From assembly GCF_945901735.1 (NCBI RefSeq), contig NZ_CAMDLM010000002.1:1-64000 (forward strand): a stretch of 64,000 nucleotides of DNA. The letters are read 5' to 3'. Positions 1 through 8,061 of the stretch are shown here, in pieces; position 1 is the first letter of the stretch, and each line of letters starts with the position of its first letter. The position numbers and the translations under genes were made by a program. The notes below the pieces were generated by a model. The model did not search any database. It was not told the DNA's origin and saw only the letters and a program-made list of their open reading frames with translations. The stretch comes from Limnohabitans sp. Rim8. GTDB taxonomy: Bacteria; Pseudomonadota; Gammaproteobacteria; Burkholderiales; Burkholderiaceae_C.

Positions 1-1149
1 GGCTTTGAAACGCAAAACTTTGTCGACCGCACCGGCAGCCTGAACGGCAAATGGACCCGCGCCATGGACAACGGACACCAGATCGTGAGCGGCCTGGAGT
101 TCGAAGGTGTGCGCCGCGTGGAACAGGCCAATGCCGCCGTGGACGAGGACGGTGGCGACATCCGCGCCCGCACCCTGCGCTGGGCCGCATATGCACAAGA
201 CGAGTTCAAGATCAACGCCAATTGGTCGGCCTACACCGGCTTGCGGTATGAATCCATCCTGACCGAAGGCACGAGCGAGCAAGGGCTCAAGTCCAACACC
301 AGCTCGGTTTGGACGCCTTTGCTGCATGCGCTGTGGAAGCCCGACCCGGCCAAGCGCGACCAGGTGCGCATGAGCCTGACCCGCAGCTACAAAACCCCCA
401 CGCTCTACAACCTGGTGGCCCGGCCCGTGCCCTCGCGCGAGGCCAACAGCCCCACCCGCCCCGACCGCGTGGGCAACCCTGATCTGCGGCCCGAGATGGC
501 CACCGGCATCGATGTGGCCTTTGAGCGCTACCTGTCCGGGGGCGGCGTGCTCAGTGCCAACGTGTTTCATCGGCAAATCACCGACTTGATCCGCTACACC
601 GTGGCCCAGCAAAGCAGCCCCTCTTGGGCGCCTGGCCAAGACCGCTGGGTGTCATCGCCCATCAACCTGGGCGATGCCACCACGCAGGGCATCGAGCTCG
701 AAGCCAAATTCCGTCTGGACCAGGTGCGGGCAGGCGCCTTGCCGGTGGACATCCGCAGCAACCTGAGCCTGTTCAGCTCCCGGGTCAAACAGGTGCCTGG
801 CCCCGACAACCGGCTGGACCAGCAGCCCGGCATGACGGCCAACCTGGGGGCCGACTACCGTGTGCGCAGCATCCCGTTCACTTTGGGTGGCAACCTCAAC
901 TGGAACCCCGACTACGACACCCGCCGCAGCGAGCAGCAGTGGGCTTACCAAGGCACCAAGCGCGTGCTCGATGTGTATGGTCAATGGCGCTTTTCCCCCG
1001 CCACCGCCTTGCGCCTGACGGTGAGCAACCTCACCCCCCGCGATTACCTGACCTCGTCCACCTACAGCGGCAATGGCGTGAGCGAAACCTCTCGCAACAC
1101 TTCGCCGAACTGGTGCAATGTCCAGTTGCGCCTGGAGATGAAAATCTGA
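1..1149 (+). CDS. TonB-dependent outer-membrane receptor, C-terminal part (5' end outside window)
   Basis: The frame is open from the first base of the window, so only the last 382 residues are present. They read as alternating amphipathic beta-strands with Asn/Asp/Gly turns, as in the beta-barrel of TonB-dependent receptors. A segment near residues 120-160 (RSYKTPTLYNL followed by NPDLRPEMA) matches the conserved extracellular-loop and strand pattern of siderophore or metal-chelate receptors. The plug domain and TonB box would lie upstream. The substrate cannot be told from this part. The next gene starts about 50 bases downstream on the same strand. Confidence 0.85.
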   Translation, partial: GFETQNFVDRTGSLNGKWTRAMDNGHQIVSGLEFEGVRRVEQANAAVDEDGGDIRARTLRWAAYAQDEFKINANWSAYTGLRYESILTEGTSEQGLKSNTSSVWTPLLHALWKPDPAKRDQVRMSLTRSYKTPTLYNLVARPVPSREANSPTRPDRVGNPDLRPEMATGIDVAFERYLSGGGVLSANVFHRQITDLIRYTVAQQSSPSWAPGQDRWVSSPINLGDATTQGIELEAKFRLDQVRAGALPVDIRSNLSLFSSRVKQVPGPDNRLDQQPGMTANLGADYRVRSIPFTLGGNLNWNPDYDTRRSEQQWAYQGTKRVLDVYGQWRFSPATALRLTVSNLTPRDYLTSSTYSGNGVSETSRNTSPNWCNVQLRLEMKI

Positions 1150-1201
1150 CGCTTCTTGTGCCAAGATGGTGGACCAAGACCCCCCCCAACTGGAGACAAA
1201 A

Positions 1202-2071
1202 ATGCCCACCAAAGACGCCGGCTGGCACGACCGCATGTACAACAACCGGGCCTTGGTGCCCGACTTTGCGGACCACTTTGCCCATTGGCAAAGCGCCTCG
1301 GTGCAAGCCCGCGAGCGCCTGAAAGGCCATCTGGATTTGCCCTATGGCGACGGCCCGGGCGAGACCCTGGACATTTTTCCGGCCGCCCAGCCGAACGCCC
1401 CCGTGGTGATCTTCATCCACGGCGGCTACTGGCGCAGTCTGGACAAATCAGACCACTCCTTTGTGGCCCCGGCCTTGCACGACATGGGTGCCTGCGTGGT
1501 GGTGGTCAATTACGCACTGTGCCCAGGCACGCCCGAGAAAACTGTCACCATTCCCGACATTGCTGTGCAGATGGCGAAAGCCACGGCCTGGGCCTGGCGG
1601 CACATTGCCGAGCACGGCGGCGACGCGGGCAACATCAGCGCCATCGGCCATTCGGCCGGTGGTCATCTGGCCACCATGCTGCTGGGCTGTGACTGGGGAA
1701 AAGTGGGGCGCGATTTGCCAGCGGGTCTGGTGCGCCAGGCGCTTTCCATCTCGGGCCTGTTTGATCTGGAGCCCATGCGCAAGACGCCATTTCTTCAGGG
1801 TGATTTGCGCCTCACGCCCGCGCAGGTGCGCATGTGCAGCCCGGCCAAGTGGCGGCGCCCGCGCCAAGGTGTGCTCTACACCGTGGCCGGGGGCGATGAA
1901 AGCCCCGAATTCTTGCGCCACAACCGATTGATCCACCAGGCCTGGGGCCCCCAAACCGTGCCTGTGTGCGAAGACTTGGTTGGCCTCAACCACTTCAGCA
2001 TCGTGACCGACCTGACCCGGCCAGGCACGCGTTTGCATGCGCTGGCCCAGCAGTTGATCGCTGGTTCTTGA
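1202..2071 (+). CDS. alpha/beta hydrolase, kynurenine formamidase-like
   Basis: This 289-residue alpha/beta hydrolase has an oxyanion-hole motif HGGYW (about residues 73-77), a nucleophile elbow GHSAGG (Ser about 151) and a C-terminal His in LNHFS that would complete the triad. HGGYW with GHSAGG is typical of the arylformamidase/kynurenine formamidase and carboxylesterase branch, so N-formylkynurenine or another small ester or amide is the likely substrate. No tryptophan-catabolism gene lies next to it, so the exact reaction is uncertain. I chose the ATG at 1202 over one 36 bases upstream because GGAG lies just before it. A terminator follows. Confidence 0.75.
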   Translation: MPTKDAGWHDRMYNNRALVPDFADHFAHWQSASVQARERLKGHLDLPYGDGPGETLDIFPAAQPNAPVVIFIHGGYWRSLDKSDHSFVAPALHDMGACVVVVNYALCPGTPEKTVTIPDIAVQMAKATAWAWRHIAEHGGDAGNISAIGHSAGGHLATMLLGCDWGKVGRDLPAGLVRQALSISGLFDLEPMRKTPFLQGDLRLTPAQVRMCSPAKWRRPRQGVLYTVAGGDESPEFLRHNRLIHQAWGPQTVPVCEDLVGLNHFSIVTDLTRPGTRLHALAQQLIAGS

Positions 2072-2113
2072 TCCTGCATGCTGCAGTATGAATTTTGTTC
2101 ACCGGTATCCCGC

Positions 2114-2184
2114 AGGTCGGTGGCTTTAGCCCCGACATTGCTGGCCTGGTGAGGGCTGCTTGTCGGGGCTAAAGCCACCGACCT
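2114..2184. repeat. REP-like element pair: perfect 24-bp inverted repeat
   Basis: Arms at 2114-2137 and 2161-2184 are perfect reverse complements separated by 23 bases. Each arm carries AGGTCGG at its outer end and CCGACA at its inner end. The same outline (AGGTCGG, a CCTT/CTTTA middle, CCGACA) recurs at 53.5 and 56.9 kb, so this belongs to an interspersed family and is not just a local hairpin. It lies between convergent genes. Confidence 0.75.
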
Positions 2185-2195
2185 ACAAAATTTTC

Positions 2196-2220
2196 AGCCC
2201 CGCCCATGCGGGGCTTTTTT
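2196..2220 (+). terminator. Rho-independent terminator
   Basis: The hairpin AGCCCCGC / CCAT-containing loop / GCGGGGCT is followed directly by six T on the + strand. It ends transcription of the hydrolase and may also act on the convergent Bug gene, whose stop codon lies at 2220-2222. Confidence 0.85.
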
Positions 2221-3191
2221 CAATCCAGCTTGATGTTCGCGGTCTTGATGGCCTGCGTCCAGTCGGCGATTTCGCGGTCCAGCAGTTTGGTCATGTCGGC
2301 CGGGGCAAGAAAGCGCACCTCAATACCGGCTTGGTCAGCCCGCTGCTTGCTCTCGGGCAAGTCCAAGCTGCGCTTGACGGCATCGGCCAGTTGGTTGATG
2401 GTGGCTGTGGGCGTGCCCGCTGGGGCATAAAGGGCCACCCAAGCTTCCAGGTCAATGTTGGGGTAACCCGCTTCGGCCATGGTGGGCACTTGGGGCATGC
2501 CGGGGTGGCGTTTTTTGCCCGTCACCGCCAGCGCCTTGAGTTTGCCCGCCTGGATGTGTTGCATCACCGAGGGTGGTGTGGTCATGAACACCTGCACTTG
2601 GCCGCCCAGCACGTCGGCAATGGCCTGGCCAGAACCCTTGTAAGGCACATGCACCAAATCCACGGCGGTTTGCTGCTTGAAGATTTCGGTGCCGATGTGC
2701 GAGACCGAGCCGTTGCCCTGAGACGCGTAGTTCAGCTTGCCCGGGTTTTGCTTCAAAAACGCGATGAAATCCCGCATGTTGTTGGCCGGCACCGAGGGAT
2801 GCACCGCCACCACGTTGGTGGCCACGGTGATCAAGCCCACGGGTGTCAAATCTTTCAACTCCCATGGCAGTTTGCTCATGAGGATGGGGTTGGCAATGTG
2901 GTAACCGGAGTAGGACACCAGCAGCGTGTGGCCGTCTTTGGGCGCACGCGCCACTTGTTGGTAGGCCAGGTTGCCGCTGGCGCCGCCCTTGTTGTCGATC
3001 ACGACCGATTGGCCAATCAAACGGCCCAAAGGCTCAGAGATCAATCGGGCCGAGGTGTCCACCAGCCCGCCCGGTGGCACCGGTACCACCAAGGTGATCG
3101 GCTTGCTGGGGAAGGACTGGGCCATCAAGGCCAGCGGGGCGCACAGGGTGGCCAAGGCGAGCAGTTTGGAAACTTTGCGACGTGTGTTCAT
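2220..3191 (-). CDS. Bug-family (TctC) tripartite tricarboxylate transporter binding protein
   Basis: The 323-residue protein starts with a Sec signal peptide (basic MNTRRK, hydrophobic stretch, cleavage near LMAQS). It then shows the TctC/Bug signature: KPITLVVPVPPGG near residue 30, a diglycine ligand loop, and DNKGGASGN. Bug proteins bind carboxylates or other small acids in the periplasm, usually for TctAB permeases or as sensors. No tctAB is visible in the window. Its gene lies 30 bases downstream of the old yellow enzyme gene on the same strand, so the two may be co-transcribed. The ligand is unknown. Confidence 0.9.
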   Translation of the reverse strand: MNTRRKVSKLLALATLCAPLALMAQSFPSKPITLVVPVPPGGLVDTSARLISEPLGRLIGQSVVIDNKGGASGNLAYQQVARAPKDGHTLLVSYSGYHIANPILMSKLPWELKDLTPVGLITVATNVVAVHPSVPANNMRDFIAFLKQNPGKLNYASQGNGSVSHIGTEIFKQQTAVDLVHVPYKGSGQAIADVLGGQVQVFMTTPPSVMQHIQAGKLKALAVTGKKRHPGMPQVPTMAEAGYPNIDLEAWVALYAPAGTPTATINQLADAVKRSLDLPESKQRADQAGIEVRFLAPADMTKLLDREIADWTQAIKTANIKLD

Positions 3192-3221
3192 GTTTGTCTC
3201 TCTTGCTGTGGTTTTATGAAA

Positions 3222-4343
3222 TCAGCGCATGCCAATTTTGGCGTCCTTGAAAATGTTTTTGGCTTCGCGGGGCAAGCTGCGCCAGTACTGGTGTTGTGAG
3301 TCGACGGTGCCGTCCAGGGCCACAGCCGCTTCCCAGCCCCAGCGAGGCTTGTACATGAAAGTACGGGCCAGCGCCACCAGATCGGCGTCGCCGCGTTGCA
3401 GCACGGCTTCTGCCTGGGCGGGCTCGGTGATCAGGCCCACGGCGATGGTGGTCAGGTCTGAGGCGGCTTTCACGGCTTTGGCCAAGTGCACTTGGTACTC
3501 TGGCCCCAAGGTGATTTTTTGCAGAGGCGAAACGCCACCCGACGAGATGTGCACGAACTGCGCCCCGGCTTGCTTGATCTGGATGGCCAGTTCGGCGGTT
3601 TCCTCGACCGTCCAGCCACCGTCGACCCAGTCGGTGCCCGAGATGCGCATGCCCAGCGTGCCGCCAAAGGCTTCGCGCACGGCCTGGAACACTTCCATCG
3701 GAAAGCGGATGCGGTTTTCAAATGAGCCGCCGTATGGGTCGGTGCGCTGGTTGGACAAGGGTGATAAAAACTGGTGCAGCAAATAGCCGTGCGCGGCGTG
3801 CAACTCCACGGCCTCAATGCCCAGTGCTTGGCTGCGACGTGCGGTGTTCACAAAGTCGGCCTTGATTTGCGCGATGTCGGCCAGGCTCAACTCGGTGGGG
3901 GGCGCCTCTTGGGGCAAGTGGGGCAGGGCGCTGGGCGCCACAGGCTGCCAGCCGCCGTCTGCTGGGGTGATCAACATGCCGCCGTCCCAAGGACATGCGC
4001 TCGAGGCCTTGCGGCCCGCGTGGCCGATCTGGATGCACACGGGCATCGCGGGCGCCAAGCGACGCGCACGTTCCAGTTTGTCACCCAGCGCCGCCTGCGT
4101 CGCGTCGTCCCACAAGCCCAAGCACCCGGGGCTGATGCGGCCCACAGCCGATACAGCCGTGGCTTCAATCATGAACAGGCCCGCACCGCTGTTGAGCAGG
4201 TTGGTCCAATGCGTCAGGTGCCAGTCGGTGGCCTGGCCGTTGTCGGCCGAGTACTGGCACATGGGGGCCACCACGATGCGGTTGGGCAAAGTGAGGGGGC
4301 CGGAGGGCGCGTTGAAGGTGAAGGGGGTGAACAGCAAACTCAT
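3222..4343 (-). CDS. NADH:flavin oxidoreductase, old yellow enzyme (YqjM/xenobiotic reductase-like)
   Basis: This 373-residue TIM-barrel flavoenzyme would reduce activated C=C bonds with NAD(P)H through FMN. APMCQY at residues 27-31 places a Cys and a Tyr as in the YqjM subclass, where that Cys tunes the flavin. LHAAHGYLLHQF at 181-192 carries the substrate-binding histidines, and RTDPYGGSFENR follows. The length matches the family (about 340-370). It lies upstream of the Bug gene on the same strand with a 30-base gap. The physiological substrate cannot be assigned. Confidence 0.9.
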   Translation of the reverse strand: MSLLFTPFTFNAPSGPLTLPNRIVVAPMCQYSADNGQATDWHLTHWTNLLNSGAGLFMIEATAVSAVGRISPGCLGLWDDATQAALGDKLERARRLAPAMPVCIQIGHAGRKASSACPWDGGMLITPADGGWQPVAPSALPHLPQEAPPTELSLADIAQIKADFVNTARRSQALGIEAVELHAAHGYLLHQFLSPLSNQRTDPYGGSFENRIRFPMEVFQAVREAFGGTLGMRISGTDWVDGGWTVEETAELAIQIKQAGAQFVHISSGGVSPLQKITLGPEYQVHLAKAVKAASDLTTIAVGLITEPAQAEAVLQRGDADLVALARTFMYKPRWGWEAAVALDGTVDSQHQYWRSLPREAKNIFKDAKIGMR

Positions 4344-4474
4344 GGTGTGTTGGTCTTGTCAGGTGTCACAGATGGGGCTGGGTCAGCCAGCTGGGCGGCA
4401 TTTGGGGGCCAAGCCAAATGAAAGTTGTGCGATCTTAGGCAGATCAAAGGCTGGGTCTTATCCGCTGCGTGACA

Positions 4475-5194
4475 TCAAGCCCTGACTGCGGTGGGGCATT
4501 TTGGAAATGTTTTCCAAAGTCCCCATTCAGCAGGCAACGGTGCTTCGATGACCAGTGGCTGAGCGCTCACGGGGTGTGCCAGTTGCAAGCGTGTGGCGTG
4601 CAACCACAACCGCTGCAGCCCAATCAACTCGGCCACGTCGCGGTTGAGAGGCCCCTTGCCGTGCGTGGCGTCGCCAATGATCGGGTGGGCGATGTGCTTC
4701 ATGTGGCGGCGCAGCTGGTGGCGGCGGCCTGTCAGTGGCTCCAGGGCCACCTCAGCGCAGCGGGTGCTGGCAAAGCCTTGCTGAGGCAGCGGCAGTTCAA
4801 AGTGGCGCAAGGTGGCAAAGCGGCTTTGGGCGGGCTGCACTTCCAGGCGCTCGGTGCGCATGTCGTCGGGCATGCGTTTCAAAGGGTGGTCGATCAGGCC
4901 TGCATCGGCAGGCCAGCCGCGCACCACCGCGCGGTAGGTTTTTTGCAGGCCCTGGCCGCTTTCAAAGGCCTGGCCCAGCAGGCGCGCCGTGTCGGCATCC
5001 AGCGCAAACAGCAGCACTCCGCTGGTGCCCTTGTCCAAGCGGTGCACGGGCCAGACGTGTTGCCCAATTTGGTCGCGCAGGGTTTGCAGCACAAAACGGG
5101 TTTCGCCCTTGTCCAAGGGGGTGCGATGCACCAACCAGCCGGCGGGCTTGTGCACGATGGCGAGATAATCGTCCAAGTAAAGGATGTCGAGCAT
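4475..5194 (-). CDS. truC: tRNA pseudouridine(65) synthase
   Basis: This 239-residue RluA-family pseudouridine synthase resembles E. coli TruC along its length. The catalytic motif HRLDKGTSG sits at residues 51-59, with the essential Asp at 54 as in E. coli. [14 protein letters not shown] further on is the family's second conserved motif. It isomerises U65 in certain tRNAs. I chose the ATG at 5194 because MLDILYLDD aligns with the E. coli start. A TTG lies eight codons upstream. The ATG lies in the sequence CATG shared with the divergent yaaA start. Confidence 0.85.
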   Translation of the reverse strand: MLDILYLDDYLAIVHKPAGWLVHRTPLDKGETRFVLQTLRDQIGQHVWPVHRLDKGTSGVLLFALDADTARLLGQAFESGQGLQKTYRAVVRGWPADAGLIDHPLKRMPDDMRTERLEVQPAQSRFATLRHFELPLPQQGFASTRCAEVALEPLTGRRHQLRRHMKHIAHPIIGDATHGKGPLNRDVAELIGLQRLWLHATRLQLAHPVSAQPLVIEAPLPAEWGLWKTFPKCPTAVRA

Positions 5195-5969
5195 GTTGTT
5201 CTTATTGTCACCCGCCAAATCTCTGGACTACGAAACCCCCGCCGCAGGTGTGCCGCACACGCTGCCGCAGTTTGTGCCGCAATCGCAGGCCCTGATCGAG
5301 GTGCTGCGCCAAAAGTCGCCCCAGCAAATCGCCGAGCTGATGGACTTGTCGGACGCGCTGTCGGCCCTGAACGTGGCCCGCTACGAAGCCTGGAGCCCCA
5401 AATTCACCGCCAAAAATGCCAAACAAGCCGTGTTGGCTTTCAATGGCGATGTGTACGAAGGCCTGGACGCCAAGACCTTGTCAGCGCAAGACCTGGAGTG
5501 GGCGCAAACCCATGTGGGCATTTTGAGTGGCCTGTATGGCGTGCTGCGCCCGCTGGACTGGATGCAACCCTACCGCCTGGAAATGGGCACCACGCTGCAA
5601 ACCGACAAGGGCAGCAACCTGTACAAGTTTTGGGGGCCGCAAATTGCCGAGCACCTGAACGCCCAGCTGGCCAAAGACAAAACCCCGGTCATTGTGAACT
5701 TGGCTTCTCAAGAATATTTCAAGTCGGTGGACCGCAAAATCCTCAAGGCGCGGGTGATCGAATGCGTGTTTGAAGACTTCAAGGGCGGCAAATACAAGAT
5801 CATCAGCTTCAGCGCCAAGCGGGCGCGTGGCCTGATGGCGCGCTACGCGGTGCAACAGCGCATCACCCACCCTGAAGGGCTGTTAGGTTTCGGTCTGGAG
5901 GGCTTCGCGCATGACGCGGCTGTTTCAGAACCCGACCGTTTGGTGTTTCGCAGAAAAGTGCAAGCATGA
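5193..5969 (+). CDS. yaaA: Peroxide stress protein YaaA (UPF0246/DUF328)
   Basis: The 258-residue product matches E. coli YaaA in length and motifs: [13 protein letters not shown] at the start, then [13 protein letters not shown] and YRLEMG in the middle, and [14 protein letters not shown] near the end. YaaA lowers free iron and protects DNA and proteins during peroxide stress. I place the start at the ATG at 5193, which aligns with E. coli. An upstream in-frame ATG at 5184 would add three residues. The gene starts divergently from truC inside one CATG, and its stop overlaps the queF start in ATGA. Confidence 0.9.
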   Translation: MLFLLSPAKSLDYETPAAGVPHTLPQFVPQSQALIEVLRQKSPQQIAELMDLSDALSALNVARYEAWSPKFTAKNAKQAVLAFNGDVYEGLDAKTLSAQDLEWAQTHVGILSGLYGVLRPLDWMQPYRLEMGTTLQTDKGSNLYKFWGPQIAEHLNAQLAKDKTPVIVNLASQEYFKSVDRKILKARVIECVFEDFKGGKYKIISFSAKRARGLMARYAVQQRITHPEGLLGFGLEGFAHDAAVSEPDRLVFRRKVQA

Positions 5970-6811
5970 ACTCGCCAGAGCAATCGCAACTGGGCAAATC
6001 CAGCGCCTATGTGGACCAGTACGACGCGGGTTTGCTGTTCCCCATTCCCCGTGCCACCAAGCGCGCTGAGATCGGCGTCACCGGCCAGCCCGTGTTTTTT
6101 GGGGCCGACTTGTGGACGGCGTTCGAGTTGTCTTGGCTCAACCCCAAGGGCAAGCCGCAGGTGTCACTGGCGCACATCACCGTTCCAGCCGAGAGCACAC
6201 ACATTGTGGAGAGCAAATCCTTTAAGCTGTACCTGAACAGCTTCAACAACACCCGACTGGACAGTGCCGACGCGGTGCGCGACATGATCCGCCGCGACAT
6301 CAGCGCCGCCATCTGGCATGGCGGTGCGGTGCAAGCCAGCGTGGGCGTGAAGCTGTTGCTGCAAGAGCAATTTGACACCGAACCCGTGCATGAACTGGAC
6401 GGCCTGAATCTGGACCGCATGGACATCGAGTGCACACGTTACGAGCCTGCGCCGGACCTGCTGAGCGCCAGTACCGACGAGCTGCCCGTGAGCGAAACCC
6501 TGGTCAGCCACTTGCTCAAAAGCAATTGTTTGGTGACGGGCCAGCCCGACTGGGGCAGCGTGCAAATCACCTACAGCGGTCCGCAGATCGAGCAAGCGGG
6601 TTTGCTGCAATACATTGTGAGTTTTCGCAACCACAACGAGTTTCATGAGCAATGCGTGGAGCGCATCTTCATGGACATCTGGACGCGCTGCAAGCCCACC
6701 AAGTTGACCGTGTACGCCCGCTACACCCGGCGCGGCGGGCTGGACATCAACCCCTGGCGCACCAGCGCGCCGGGCAAGTTGCCACCCAACGTGCGCACGG
6801 CGAGGCAGTGA
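5966..6811 (+). CDS. queF: NADPH-dependent 7-cyano-7-deazaguanine reductase
   Basis: This 281-residue protein is a full-length, bimodular QueF of the E. coli type. It reduces preQ0 to preQ1 in queuosine synthesis. [11 protein letters not shown] at about 82-92 is the QueF NADPH motif, and the nucleophilic Cys is C188 in [13 protein letters not shown], close to C190 of E. coli. The start overlaps the yaaA stop by four bases, so translation is probably coupled. No other queuosine gene is in the window. Confidence 0.95.
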   Translation: MNSPEQSQLGKSSAYVDQYDAGLLFPIPRATKRAEIGVTGQPVFFGADLWTAFELSWLNPKGKPQVSLAHITVPAESTHIVESKSFKLYLNSFNNTRLDSADAVRDMIRRDISAAIWHGGAVQASVGVKLLLQEQFDTEPVHELDGLNLDRMDIECTRYEPAPDLLSASTDELPVSETLVSHLLKSNCLVTGQPDWGSVQITYSGPQIEQAGLLQYIVSFRNHNEFHEQCVERIFMDIWTRCKPTKLTVYARYTRRGGLDINPWRTSAPGKLPPNVRTARQ

Positions 6812-6834
6812 ACGCATTCACTTCGTTCCCAATA

Positions 6835-7275
6835 ATGTCTCCCACCACCCGCCGCGTTCTCCAGGCCCTTTTGTACGAGGCCATCGCCATCGCCGTGGTC
6901 GGGCCCGTGTTGAGTCTGGCCTTCGACAAGTCGCCCGCTTCCACATTGGGCTTGGCGGTTGTGTTGTCATGCATTGCGCTGACGTGGAATTACGCCTTCA
7001 ACTGGCTCTTTGAGCGCTGGGAGTCGCGCCAGTCCGTGCGCGGCCGTTCCTTTGTCAGGCGGCTGGTCCACGGGGCCGGTTTTGAAGGCGGTTTGGTGAT
7101 CCTTCTTTTGCCCGTCATGTCGCTGTGGCTGGACATCTCGCCCACTGCTGCCTTGGTGGCCAACCTGGGCCTGCTGGCGTTCTTTTTCTTTTATGCCATC
7201 GCGTTCACCTGGTGCTTCGACCGGGTCTTCGGATTGCCCGCTTCTGCCCAGGCGGGCGATGGCGATCGGGGCTGA
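6835..7275 (+). CDS. PACE-family multidrug/biocide efflux transporter
   Basis: This 146-residue membrane protein has four hydrophobic segments arranged as two tandem two-helix repeats, as in the Proteobacterial Antimicrobial Compound Efflux (PACE, AceI-like) family. Family hallmarks seen are an acidic residue in the first helix (YEAIAIAVVGP), the WNYAFNWLFERWE motif after helix 2, and FYAIAFTWCFDRVF in helix 4. Family members export chlorhexidine and similar cations. I chose the ATG at 6835. Upstream in-frame codons only overlap queF. Confidence 0.85.
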   Translation: MSPTTRRVLQALLYEAIAIAVVGPVLSLAFDKSPASTLGLAVVLSCIALTWNYAFNWLFERWESRQSVRGRSFVRRLVHGAGFEGGLVILLLPVMSLWLDISPTAALVANLGLLAFFFFYAIAFTWCFDRVFGLPASAQAGDGDRG

Positions 7276-7328
7276 GGGCGCGGCAGTCAAGGTCTTGGCG
7301 GACACAGCGCCTGGAAAATATAGATCAC

Positions 7329-7347
7329 TAGTCCCAATTTGGGACTA
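7329..7347. promoter_or_regulatory. Palindromic operator of higBA
   Basis: TAGTCCCAA-T-TTGGGACTA is a perfect 9-bp inverted repeat around one central base, ten bases upstream of the toxin start. It sits where the promoter must be (TATAGA lies just upstream at 7319-7324). HigA-type antitoxins and their complexes usually bind such palindromes to repress their own operon. Binding here is inferred. Confidence 0.7.
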
Positions 7348-7357
7348 AAATATCGCC

Positions 7358-7666
7358 ATGCGAGTCATTGCCGTATCCACCCTCAAGACATTCTGGGAAA
7401 AGCCCGGGCGCGGGGACTCAGAAGAACCTTTGAAAACTTGGCACGGTGAAGCCTGTCGCGCCGAATGGAAATCCCCAGGCGATGTCAAAGCTCAATACGG
7501 AAACGCCAGCATCGTTGGCAACAACCGGGTCGTCCTCAACATTGCAGGGAACAAGTACCGGCTCATCGTCGCCTTTGCGTACCGGATGCAAATCGCTTAC
7601 ATCAAGTTTGTGGGCACGCATGCCGAATACGACAAGGTCGATGCGGCCTCAGTCGATCAGTCGTGA
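7358..7666 (+). CDS. higB: Type II toxin HigB (mRNA interferase)
   Basis: The 102-residue protein matches the HigB_toxin (YgjN) family. It begins MRVIAVSTLKTFWE, has a central Trp-rich stretch (LKTWHGEACRAEWKSP), and ends in the strand motif YRLIVAFAYRMQIAYIKFVGTHAEYDK. Such toxins fold like RelE and cut mRNA on the ribosome. It precedes the antitoxin, the usual order for higBA. The gap to higA is 17 bases. A palindromic operator lies just upstream. Confidence 0.9.
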   Translation: MRVIAVSTLKTFWEKPGRGDSEEPLKTWHGEACRAEWKSPGDVKAQYGNASIVGNNRVVLNIAGNKYRLIVAFAYRMQIAYIKFVGTHAEYDKVDAASVDQS

Positions 7667-7683
7667 ACGCCCTGGAGAACATC

Positions 7684-8061
7684 ATGGAAATCACCCCCAT
7701 CCGCACAGAAAAAGATTACCGCACTGCACTGCGCGTGGTGTCAGAGCTTGTGGATCAAGATCCATCGCCTGACTCTCCCGAAGGCGAACGCCTGGATGTG
7801 CTCTCAACCTTGGTTGAGGCCTATGAGCGCAAGCACCATCCGATTGATTTGCCTGACCCCGTAGAGGCCATCAAGTTCCGCATGGACCAAGCGGGGCTTT
7901 CAATCAAAGACCTGGAGCCGATGATCGGTCAACCCAACCGTGTCTATGAAGTGCTGAGCCACAAACGCCCCCTCACGCTGCGCATGATCCGAAATCTGAA
8001 CAAAGGTTTGGGCATCTCCGCTCAGGTGCTCATCACAGACAACGCCAGACCAATCGGGTGA
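7684..8061 (+). CDS. higA: Antitoxin HigA, XRE-type helix-turn-helix
   Basis: This 125-residue protein has the HigA N-terminal part (MEITPIRTEKDYRTAL) and a C-terminal helix-turn-helix from about residue 63 (AIKFRMDQAGLSIKDLEPMIG, then VYEVLSHKRPL). It should neutralise HigB and repress the operon. The ATG at 7684 has GGAG at good spacing. An earlier start would run through the toxin gene. Its stop overlaps the GTG start of the helicase gene in GTGA, so the three genes look like one transcription unit. Confidence 0.9.
   Translation: MEITPIRTEKDYRTALRVVSELVDQDPSPDSPEGERLDVLSTLVEAYERKHHPIDLPDPVEAIKFRMDQAGLSIKDLEPMIGQPNRVYEVLSHKRPLTLRMIRNLNKGLGISAQVLITDNARPIG

Noticed and set aside
2114..2184. 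The 24-base inverted repeat as the terminator of the hydrolase gene
   Set aside because: It has a 23-base loop and no T-run after it; a standard terminator follows at 2196-2220, and the arms belong to an interspersed family.
5184..5192. Upstream ATG as the yaaA start
   Set aside because: It adds three residues not seen in E. coli YaaA and increases overlap with truC; not excluded by sequence alone.
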